Below the pieces are notes generated by a model. It saw only the letters and a program-made list of their open reading frames with translations. It was not told the DNA's origin and ran no database searches. From positions 148,858 through 177,766 of the forward strand of contig NW_008246102.1 of NCBI RefSeq assembly GCF_000281045.1: a stretch of DNA of 28,909 nt, read 5' to 3'. Position numbers and translations under genes: made by a program. The stretch is from Saprolegnia diclina VS20. Its lineage: Eukaryota > Oomycota > Saprolegniomycetes > Saprolegniales > Saprolegniaceae. Of the stretch, positions 8,808 to 17,528 are shown one piece after another (within the stretch, counting starts at the first letter, position 1; the number at the start of each line of letters is the position of its first letter).

Positions 8808-9420
8808 ATCCACCGCGGCTATCATAGCAAAACATGGTTTTTGTATCAATGTGTCGAGTTCTTATGCACTTGTTGGCGAGCGCGCGTGCCAACACCAAGT
8901 GCAGTGCGCGCGGCGGTGGAACTCGGTGGTCATCTCGAAATGGTGACACATTGCCGCAGTCCCGCGCTTTTGGCGTAGACGGTCCACAACCCGCGGAACA
9001 CATGTTTGGCGTACAATGCCACGTTACAATCGTCGCTGCCATCGACTTGGCTGGTCGCATGCAGGGTGTAGCATGCACGTATCTTCAAGGGCCATGGCGC
9101 GACGTCCCCGGAAAAGATTTATCGTGAGACGCCCTTGCCCGAAGCGGTCGTCGCAGCAAAAACCTGTCAAAATACATATGTTATTAACCTCCCTCTTGTC
9201 CTTCAAATCGTATCAAACTTTCTTAGTCTAGCATCGCCAAGTCGAGGCGAGTCCGAATCTGTATCTCACTAAGAGTGAATCGTCCTCTAGCAGGATCTGC
9301 GAACTGGTCACTCAATACTTTGCACGGGTGTCAGACTGACTGACTGACCCATACTCGGATCAGCAGCATGAGAGATGAAGCAGTGGTAGATGGGGGCACC
9401 ATCGCTGGTACTAAAGCCGC
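8808..9420 (+). other. Copy A 3' flank, no supported gene
   Basis: No convincing gene. The first 70 nt after the stop resemble the DNA after fragment C: both have TTTTGTATCAATGTRTCGAG followed a little later by YGTTGGCG (8836-8880 and 11516-11570). At fragment C this DNA contains the 3' end of the convergent LRR kinase, so here it may be the last trace of a deleted receptor-kinase copy. Plus-strand frames such as 8834-9127 lack any recognisable motif. Confidence 0.4.
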
Positions 9421-9700
9421 CCGTGTAGATCCGCCCCGAAGCGCTCGTAGCTGCAGTCCTTGCCGGCGACGCGGACGCTGTGGCCACGATACTTGATGCG
9501 CGGATGCCAACGCACGCGGCGAGGTAGCCATCTTGTCCATAAACGAACATGAGCCTGCACACATGGATGGGCTGTAGATGACGTACGCCGTACTGACGAC
9601 AGCCGCGAAGCTTGGCCATGCAGCGATCGTCGCTGCTTGCGGCGGGCGCGACGCTGGCGGCGACAGGAACTGCGCCACTGGTTGTACGACTTCGTACGAC
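9421..9700 (+). pseudogene. Ankyrin-exon remnant, frameshifted
   Basis: A starter-like ankyrin segment ALVAAVLAGDADAVATILDA is readable from 9441. It is followed by a likely donor at about 9523, a TAG acceptor near 9576, and a second repeat beginning LTTAAKLGHAAIV. Both repeats lose frame in their second helix, and no further repeats or kinase follow. It is best explained as a leftover exon pair from another ankyrin-kinase gene. Confidence 0.45.
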
Positions 9701-9736
9701 TACGACGGACAATAGCCGATATCGACCATTCGTGGT

Positions 9737-10027
9737 CTAACCGTCGTGCGTGACATGCTCCATGAAGACCAAGCCGGCTCGCGCGACAAGTTCCGTGAAG
9801 TGCACCGTGTGGCTCTCTTCGCAGAAGGCCGCGCTCTGGTGACCGAACTTGGCCACGCCTTTGACGTGGTGATCCAAGGCCAAGCTGGCCCGCGTCCCGA
9901 GGAAGCCCGTGCGGCCCAAGACGAAACACACGAGCGCGCGGCGACGCCAGAGGTTGGCCATGGCATTGACGTGCTGGTCCAAGGCCAAGCTGGCTCGCTT
10001 CCCGAGGAAGAGGTGCTTCTTATTGCA
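9737..10027 (-). CDS. Unrecognised ORF with an internal repeat (doubtful)
   Basis: On the minus strand an open frame ending at 9737 contains two related segments of about 35 residues, one with GKRASLALDQHVNAMANLW and one with GTRASLALDHHVKGVAKFG. The frame is open back to a TAG at about 10028 that could also be a 3' splice site, so this may be the last exon of a gene rather than a whole one. No known domain is recognised. The plus strand is also open here (9746-10042), so the coding strand is uncertain. Confidence 0.25.
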   Translation of the reverse strand, partial: CNKKHLFLGKRASLALDQHVNAMANLWRRRALVCFVLGRTGFLGTRASLALDHHVKGVAKFGHQSAAFCEESHTVHFTELVARAGLVFMEHVTHDG

Positions 10028-10312
10028 CTACATACATATTGAGCACGCCATAAAGGTCGAGATGGATGAGATGCAGGAGCCCGCCCAATGCCGCGTCTGG
10101 GTCTGAGTGAGGCGCGACAACAAGTCGTCTGCACCGTAGCCAAGCAGACCAAAGGTCACCAATTATATTACTTTGTTCCCAAGATTTGGCAGTCTCGTAT
10201 TTATGATGTTTGACCCGACCCAAGGCGACGCACTGTGAAACGTGCTAGCCCATCGCAACGACGCAGTACAATGTACAAAATAACAATCATTGGATTGAAA
10301 AAAGCACACCAA

Positions 10313-10728
10313 CTAGGCCTTGACGTAGCCCACGTCCTTGTCAAACTCGTGGTCGTCGCCCGCAATAAACGACTGGTGCGTCTCGTTCGTCTCGAGCGCG
10401 AGCTTGGCCTTGAACTCGTTGTCAATGGTAGACATGTCGCCGTCGTTGTTGTCAAACATGCAGAACCACGTGAGGAGAAGCGTCAACAAGCAAATGCCCG
10501 CAAACGTGTACCACGTGCCAACGTAGCCAAAGCCGGGCGCCTTCACCCAGTGCGCAAAGCCATACGAGCCAATGGCGGCGCCCGCCTTGCCCATAGCCGC
10601 CGAGAAGCCGTGGCACAAGCTCTTGATGGCTGTCGGGTACATCTCCGTGGGCATGACGAACGTCGACATGTTGGGGCCAAAGCTGGAGAAGAAGAGCGTC
10701 AAGCCAAAGAAAATGATGAAGAGCGCGT
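10313..10728 (-). pseudogene. 3' fragment of an MFS phosphate-type transporter
   Basis: Minus-strand frame encodes about the last 137 residues of a major facilitator protein. It has a membrane helix (IIFFGLTLFFSSFGPN), the family segment TFVMPTEMYPTAIKSLCHGF, a Gly/Ala-rich helix (AAMGKAGAAIGSYGF), a last helix (FAGICLLTLLLTWFCMF) and an acidic tail ending at TAG 10313. The GPN...P-E...P-T...CHG...GK-GA pattern is that of the phosphate:H+ symporter group. Roughly three quarters of a normal transporter is missing. Homology stops at about 10726-10730, exactly where a plus-strand kinase fragment begins, so the gene was truncated by a rearrangement. Confidence 0.75.
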
Positions 10729-10730
10729 GT

Positions 10731-11488
10731 ACTGAGCTCGATACTAGGCACCGACTCCCGACCGATGGCCGTCAATCTTCCCTGTACAGCAAGTGCGAGG
10801 CCTGGTTTACCGAAATGGTGTTGCCGTGCGTGGACGCTGACCCGACCAAGCGTCCGACCGCCGCACACCTCCCCGCGCTCCTCGGCAAGCACATGAGGAA
10901 AGCGCAGACGACCTTCAAGGTTAGACTACTCGAGGTGCTCGAATATTGGCATCGTGATAGATGGCGAAGGTCTTCCGCCACGCCTCCAGCTCGACGTCGC
11001 GACGCAACTCTTGGAGAACGGTCTGGACCCCAACAGCGTGGACGACATACGTGCCTCGTGCGCACAGCGCCATCCATGACATGCATGGTGCTTGTAGTAC
11101 GGACAACCGCTTCTCAGTGCTGATGTCTTTGGTGCCGATTCCACTGCGATGCAGCGTCTGCTCGACCGAGGCGCGGATGCATCTTACAGAGTTTCTCATA
11201 TACTAGTAGTGTTTAGAAAGGTAACTCACAGCGCTGCTTGCTGCAACCAAGTACACGGACAACATCCCAGTCGTTGCGCGCTTGATCTCGGCGAGGGCGA
11301 TGTCCACGCTGTCGACAGAGTACGACACCAAGCGCTGCTTCATGCCCGGGACTTGCCGATGCCGACGCCGCGATGCTGCCCGCAGAACTCCGCTGTCTTC
11401 CGAAGACATGAGTAGCCGCAAGCGCACGTGTGGCGGAGCCAAGATCGTCCAGTCAGTGCCAAAAAGCTCTTCACCGAGCAAAAGTAGA
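10731..11488 (+). pseudogene. Fragment C: broken 3' end of a third ankyrin-kinase gene
   Basis: Starts abruptly inside a kinase C-lobe at TELDT (10731), lacks the residues that normally follow, then reads CEAWFTEMVLPCVDADPTKR and PTAAHL. A donor at 10920 and acceptor at 10960 match the intron after copy A kinase 3. The next exon is homologous to copy A 7911-8006 (LQLDVATQLLENGLDPNSV) but in the wrong frame, and its donor reads AT where GT is expected (about 11046). A diverged ankyrin exon follows, then a version of the copy A tail (LLHARDLPM and, in another frame, RKRTCGGAKIVQSV). Truncation, frameshifts and a lost splice site make this a pseudogene. Confidence 0.75.
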
Positions 11489-11537
11489 TAAGACGCCATC
11501 ATCCAGTGAACCACGGATTTTGTATCAATGTATCGAG

Positions 11538-14249
11538 TTACAATGCTGTCTGCACGTGTTGGCGGACGCAGTGTGCGACTTTCAAAGCACTTGGTCGATC
11601 TTCGGGTGCATGCGCCAAGCATGCTGTGGCCAGCGCCTGGATCCACGACGGGCAGCTCTCGCCAATTGTCGGCTGGATCGTGCCTTGGATCACACGGCTC
11701 ATGATGGCCGTGTCCACCAGCGCGTTTCCTATCGTTTTACGATATAAAATTACACATATCCAAGGTTGCGCGATACCCTTGTCATTGCGGAGGTCCGCGT
11801 ACGGAATATGGTGCGTGCTGAGTTCCGAGACTACCATACCAAACGAGTACATGTCGGCCGCGGTCGTGTAGTGGTTTTCTTGGAGAATCTCGGGCGCCTA
11901 CAGTACATTTAGAACCCTAGTCTTCATAGAACAATAGACAAGTGTGTACCATCCAGCGGTACGTGCCGACGCCGACTGTCATGGTCGCGGTCGTGACCTC
12001 GCGCGACGTGCCAAAGTCGGTGAGCTTGCAACCCTATCCCCATAGGGTTAGGGATATTCTCTTTCGATTCCTGGTACCTTGACAGTATCGAGAAGGATGT
12101 TGCGGGACTTGAGATCCCGGTGGATAATATCGAGCGAGTGGAGGTAGACAAGGCCTTCTGCGATGGCCAACATGGCTCCGACCTTCTCATCCCACGGGAA
12201 GAGCGTGTCGGGCGATGCTTTGGTCGTCTCGAGCACACTCTTGAGGTCGCCACGGTCCATGTACTCGAGAACCATCTGCAGCTCGGACGGAACGCGCCAG
12301 CTGGCGCCAAGGGTCTTGGTGATGTACGGGCTGTTCATCCTAGTTGAGATGGGATGCTTGAGTAAATACCGAGGTGGTTGACTGGACGTACTGGAACGTC
12401 AGCTGGATCTCGTCAATGAGGTGGCCGAGCGCCACGTGGCTACTTTTTCCCGGTAGCAAGCACTTGATGGCTACGTCGCTGCCTACAAGACACTGCCTGA
12501 GCCAAGGTCTCTTGCCAGCGATGTACCTTTGTAGGAGCCACGCCACACTTGCCCGTACGCGCCTTCAGCCAGGAACGTCGAGCGAACGAGGTCGTCCTCG
12601 TCGAGCCGTGCGCCAAAGAGAGCCTACGTTTCAACACTGTTTCTGCAACTTTAGCTGTGGACGAGGGAGTGCGTACACTGAGGTCGTGCGGCTGGCGTCC
12701 CGAAGGGTCCATCGATCCCGTGTCTTGGGTGTTGGCTGTCGTTGTGAGCGGCGGTCGACGTCCCATCAGTCTACACAACCCGGACGCTGAATGATGCACA
12801 CATAACGTTATGGCGTACTTGTCATCGCGACGGCGGGCACGGACAACGTAGAGAGCAATGAGGCCAAGTACAAGCACGCCCACGACACCGCCGGCAACGA
12901 TACCTCCGATCGCTGCCGCGGACAAGGACGTCGGGTTTGGTGGCAGTGTCGCCGGCACAATGGTCGTCGCGGCTGGTCCTAAGTGACCATATTCACACTT
13001 GAGAATAGCCAAATGTACAAGTTGTCATACCGGGGTAGGTGCACACGGTGAAGTTCTTGACCGTGTTCCAAAGCGTCTGCAGTGTATTGGGCGCCACACA
13101 GGATGAGCTCACGTCGATGCTCTTTGGCGAGAAATAGCTGCCGGTTGCTTCGATCGCCTTGAGCGTTGCCTTGTCGATGAGAAAAGTCGTCAACTCAATG
13201 CCCGCCAACGAGCTACGAGGTAACGTCAGAGGCCTTACGGTGCGACGTTGTTAATTCGTACAATTCGAGCTTTGTGCGAAACGAAACGTTGTGGAGGTCG
13301 TGCAGCGGGTTGCCCGAAAGATCCCTATCTCAAATACGTGCTGCACCACGCCATTTTTGACGTTGGAAACCTACAGGTACGAGAGGGTGCTGAGGTTGAG
13401 GTCGTGGATGCTCGTCAAGTTGTTGTTTTGCAGCTGTCTAAAGACGCGGACATGTCGCGTGTCGAATGGACATGATGTACAGTACAGTTGAGCGAGCGGT
13501 GGGAAGGCCGGCGGCAGTTGCGTCACGTTCGAGTACGTAATCATTCTAGGAGCGTCCACGATCAGCGCCGATTGTTAAGAGGCGCGGTGTACAAGCTGTT
13601 GACGTTGGGCGGGAAGATCGCTGATGCAATGTTGAGGTTCGGGTTGTTGGTGATTCCCCTACAAGTCCACCACCCAAGGGACGTTTCAAACGAGAAAATG
13701 TGATGACGTTGTTGTACAAAAAGGTGAGGCTGTGATAGGACGAGAGGTTGCCGACGGTCTGGATCCGTGTGCCATCAAATGAGCTACACATTATCATGAG
13801 TGAATACAAGGGTAGCGATGACAGCAGCGTACACAGAGGTGGCTCCCGCCGGCAGCTCGGCCAAGTACGACGCCGACTCTGGGCATAGTACAATGCAGTG
13901 AGCCCTTGCGATGAATGTGTGCATCTCAACTACCAGTGATGAGAAATAATTCAGGCTTGCTGGGGCTCGTCGGTGACAGCGCCTTGAGTACCTACAGAAG
14001 GAAACGTGAGCCTCGATGTCAAGGTAGCTGTCAAACGCACCGCGCATTGGTTGTCGACGATGCAGTACGACGCCGAAGGTCCGCAATAGGCTGCCGAGTA
14101 CGACGACGTGTAGGCCGTATATGGGCAAGTCGCCGCCATGAGCGACGTGCTCTAATGGTAGCATCGGAGAGTATGAGACTACGCCACGACAGAAGCGGTC
14201 GAACGAGTAGTAGAGGCAGCGCGATGGCACGGAGCATGAGTCGGCTCAT
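11538..14249 (-). CDS. LRR receptor-like TKL kinase
   Basis: Single-pass receptor kinase, 18 hand-traced exons, 1,875 nt, 624 residues, no stops. Exons (minus): 14249-14191, 14149-14006, 13959-13934, 13878-13833, 13783-13718, 13658-13593, 13545-13486, 13437-13375, 13324-13262, 13212-13031, 12978-12819, 12770-12677, 12623-12527, 12482-12392, 12339-12078, 12033-11950, 11897-11777, 11728-11538. The start was chosen because it gives a signal peptide (LMLRAIALPLLLVRPLL). Then come a four-Cys segment, about six LRRs (LQNNNLTSIHDLNLSTLSYL), a membrane helix (AIGGIVAGGVVGVLVLGLIA) with basic stop-transfer RARRR, and a kinase with AEGAYGQVWRG, DVAIK, IIHRDLKSRNILL, LTDFGTS, APEI and DRPSA. All catalytic residues are present. 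It is convergent with fragment C, whose 3' flank it overlaps. The first intron is the least certain. Confidence 0.85.
12030..12049 (-). promoter_or_regulatory. Perfect hairpin across a 3' splice site
   Basis: An 8-bp perfect inverted repeat with a 4-nt loop, AACCCTAT-CCCC-ATAGGGTT on the plus strand, straddles the 3' end of the receptor-kinase intron 12034-12077. On the transcript one arm contains the acceptor ATAG and the first exon bases, and the other contains the CTAAC-type branch-site candidate. The exon starts at 12033 with codons for GCKLTDFG, so pairing would mask the splice site just before the DFG exon. Effect on splicing is inference. Confidence 0.45.
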
Positions 14250-15678
14250 GCTGGTGTGTGCAAGAACGAAAAACGGATGTGGCGCGATCGGGCCACAACC
14301 CAACAGCAGCTATCGCGGCTGGTTGGGACGTTGATTTGCATGATACCAGCTTCGATTTTAGCATTTTCCGTCAATGTGATTGGCCAATACCTTGTGGTAG
14401 CGAATTTCGAAGGACAACTCAATAATTTGACCGGATATTTTTCAAATACTGTTTCCTGCCAAACACTGGATTGATCGTGTAGTTGTTCTGGCGTTCACAA
14501 CCATGAACCAATAGGCACATTAAAGGCTGCTTTGACGCAGCTTCGAGACTTTTCCGCTCTGCTTCATTGGCGAGACCGTGTCACTTCAAGATCATCATGC
14601 TTGGGATCGTGTAAATTCGTCCCTGCGCCAAATGTTTATCCGGATCCAAATAATTTCCGGATCGTTGGGCAGCGCCTTTTTGATGGCAACAGCCATCCTG
14701 TGCGGGTTTGCGAGTGGATGGTTATGTAGCTGATTCTGGCCATACACAGCGGAAGCGCAACCGCAACGCCGTCATGGACGATTCTGTCTGCACTGGTAGT
14801 TCATTGGTTAAGCATTTCAGCAGCAAAATATTCGTGTTGAGCTCTGGAAACGTGTTTTTCCTTCGTCGTCTCAATTGAATTGGGGACGCCACTGGGACTC
14901 AAACACTGGTGGTACCAAGAGTCTACAACAGGTTATCTAAAGACGTTTGGTGGAACACCAGTGTCTAAACTCGCTGACGTCGACAGAATACTTTGTTCCG
15001 TCAAGGGATAGAGCTGGCGAGCTGCAACGACTTAACCATTTGGTCTGGATGCGTCCAACAAAATCGACCGCCTTCATGAAGCTGAGAGAAGAGCACGCTC
15101 CCAAGACTGTGTGTTGACCAAATGAGGATTGCAATCCAGTGCGGGTTTGTAAGTGAATGCGCCTGGCAGGCTCTCAATCCAAGCATCAGACACGTGCGCA
15201 TTCGGTAATTACGTGATTCCTTCATTCGTACGAGTCGCCAATTTGGTGGTTCACCGTCCTAGACGTTGTCCAAGGTCCTGCCCGCGCCAAGGGTCGACAT
15301 GGCTGCAAAGATAGCACCCCAATGCCCAAACAAAAGTGACAAGAATCAAGCAAGGCTTTGGGAGCGGCAGCTTTGGCCGTCGGGTGGGCGCGCGCCATGG
15401 GCCGCCGCACGGAACCCAGAAGCGATCCCACGACGCATCTTCTCCGATTCCATTGGTCAAAGCGAATCCAATCAAGCCAATGAGCTTGCACGAACGCCAT
15501 AAATCCAGCAGGCGCGGAGCGAATCCGCGAGCACCGTTGCAATTATTTGTATTTTAATGCATACATATACAAATGATACATGTACATAGAATATACGATT
15601 TAAATTATATGCAGCAATTGTTTTATTTTACTGCATTGCGATTGCATTTCCCGATCGACCGCGCGGACCTCCGACCTC
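14250..15678. other. Long non-coding stretch, no supported gene
   Basis: Between the receptor-kinase start and the small membrane-protein start I find no frame with a recognisable domain or a consistent splice chain. Frames such as 14532-14729 (plus) and 15222-15542 (minus) have no motif I know. A short imperfect repeat, GTGCGGGTTTG then RTGRATG, occurs near 14700 and 15141. Base composition drops to very AT-rich at about 15540-15640, just upstream of the membrane-protein start, where its promoter would lie. Parts may be old transposon remains, but I cannot show it. Confidence 0.4.
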
Positions 15679-16224
15679 ATGACCCGCGAAGAAGCACCGC
15701 TCCTCACCCGAGCCTTCGCCTCCATGCGGGGCTGCCTCCTCGGGCGCATGGCCATCGTCCTCGGGGCAGTGGCCTTCTCGGTCATCCTCCATCTGCTGCC
15801 TCGTCGCGTTGCCAATCAGGTGGCCGCCTGGGTGACCATACTGCTCTTGACCATCGCGCTAAGCGGGGGCAAGCACAGCGACGACGATCGCAAGGCTACC
15901 GACGATTACGACTTCCTCGACGACAACCATCGCCCCGACGCGACGAACGACGACGGGTTCGATGCCCACACCTTCCGCGCGAGCGCGTTCCTCTACTTGT
16001 CGTATACGTGCGGCGACCTTTTGCTGTCGGAAGGGTCATACTTCATGCCACGACGATGATGTAGGGTGACAACATTGCTCATTTGCACCTTTGTCGTGGA
16101 GGACGTCATCCCTGCGTGTTTGAACCATCTCACGGCCGCTGCGCAAGCTCTTTTTCAGCTTGGCTCTTCTGCTCCAGCGGTGATCGACCTGGCAGAGTCT
16201 GACGAAGAGTTCGACGAAGAGTAA
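15679..16224 (+). CDS. Small three-helix membrane protein with acidic tail
   Basis: Two exons, 15679-16001 and 16065-16224, joined by a 63-nt phase-2 intron, give about 160 residues. Hydrophobic helices are MAIVLGAVAFSVILHLL, VAAWVTILLLTIALS and, across the splice, FLYLSVTTLLICTFVV. Between helices 2 and 3 is a hydrophilic, Asp-rich loop (KHSDDDRKATDDYDFLDD). The C-terminus is acidic (ESDEEFDEE). Without splicing the frame ends at 16059. No known family is recognised. A duplicate of the 3' end and downstream DNA lies at 28715-28870, showing that this locus has been copied together with ankyrin-kinase genes. Confidence 0.6.
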
Positions 16225-17528
16225 GACGACACAGATAGCTAAAAGCTTCAATTCTACTAGTACTGCATATGAACCTCGACTTACGTCTTGCAGATTTGTG
16301 CGTCATGATGAGCAGCGCAAAGCCCGTCGTTGACGAGCGCAATGACGCGAACTTCGAGCGCCTCCAACTTGAACTACAGTCTCTGCAGCGCTCGCGTTGA
16401 GGGCCTGGCAGCGCCCAGCGTCACGCTCTTCTCGGCAAAATGGTCCAAGAGACCAGGTCGCGACCTGAGGCGGCAGTCTCGTCGATCTCGTGGCAGGCGA
16501 CTCAGTCGTGGCTTCAATGCAGAGCGACTCGTCGTCAGCTGCCATGCCTAGAGTCGACATCGGCCGCCGACTTGTGCTCATGGAACCATAGTAAAAGAAG
16601 AAGAGGGTTTCCTACCTCTGCGCCTTGGCGAGCGCGTCGCGGAGCTCATTTGCGTCGTCCGCGCATACGCCCAGCGTACGTGTAGACGGGCGCGCCGGCT
16701 GCATTGACGCCCACGAGCGACATGCCAAACGTGTCAAGGTCTGTGGCGGCGCTTCTCGCTGGCGGCGGTTTGCTGTGCGCGCGTTGCATGTGTTCCTTGG
16801 TGTCGGGCACGACAACTGCTTATCTTGAGGGTCCATGGCCAGGCCCACGAGCACTCCATGTACGGAATGCCGCCTGTGAGAGAAGCGCGGGCCGCTCAAG
16901 GAGCGTGGTCGTCTGGGCGAGCGCCGGCTGGACAAGGAACGTGCAAGCTGGACGAGAAGTGCAAGCTCACGAGCAGTGCACGCTCACGAGCAGTGCACGC
17001 TGAAAGAAGGAAGCTGGAGAAGAGCTGGTGCCAAGACATGGAGCACTGGCGCACGGGCGCCGTCGTGGCTGGAGGGCCGCGGCTACAGAGTGGACGGCGG
17101 ATCTGGTGGAATGCCAGAAAGGTAGCGTCTCCTAAAAGTTCGACGTACCCTCTCAAGTACGGTTGAAGTTGAAGAAAGCGCCCAAGCCCCGAAGACGTTT
17201 TGTGCCATTATGTACACGCGTCCCCAAGAACGTAGACCATGTCTCTGGAATGGAGCATGTTGCTTGGGTTACGGTTTTAGTAGCTCCTAGGAAGGGCGCG
17301 AAGCCCTAACCTCATTCGTCACTTTGCCTTTACCGGAGTGCGTATAGGATCACTGTTTCTTGGCTGTTGTACACCGTTCGTGCACGAGTTTTTTTGCGAT
17401 GCTACGGGAAGCATCAACCCTCCTCAACTAGGACGTTATGAGTACGAGCTGCGCAACATTGCTCAACTCTTGGTGCACTGTAGAGATAGATAGATGGATG
17501 GATAGATAGATAGATAGATAGATAGTAA
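16225..17528. other. Mostly non-coding stretch with short coiled-coil-like ORF
   Basis: No gene is convincingly supported. A 31-codon plus-strand frame at 16305-16400 reads like the end of a coiled coil (NFERLQLELQSLQ), but it has no partner exon. Minus-strand DNA near 16670-16760 encodes LDTFGMSLVGVNAAGAPVYT in an isolated open segment, possibly a decayed exon. A 17-bp unit (GCTCACGAGCAGTGCAC) is tandemly repeated at about 16967-17000. No recognisable motif was found in the frames 16825-17166 (plus) or 16896-17156 (minus). Confidence 0.35.
17484..17525. repeat. GATA/GATG tetranucleotide microsatellite
   Basis: About ten tandem GATA units with two GATG variants in the middle. It lies directly upstream of the disrupted hypothetical gene and is likely to be length-variable between strains. 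Confidence 0.9.

Noticed and set aside
8377-9078. 233-codon minus-strand ORF after copy A
   Set aside because: Mostly antisense to the last ankyrin and tail exons; the part past 8807 has no motif and does not continue the receptor-kinase similarity.
12030-12056. Telomere repeat or internal telomere insertion (CCCTAA-like)
   Set aside because: There is only one or two units, and CTAAC also occurs in other introns as a likely branch site. It is better explained as an intron branch site plus a hairpin. The CCCTAACCCTA at about 22807 is coding.
14250-15678. Transposable element
   Set aside because: AT-rich tracts and a short imperfect repeat are present, but no terminal repeats, target-site duplication, transposase or reverse-transcriptase motif could be seen.
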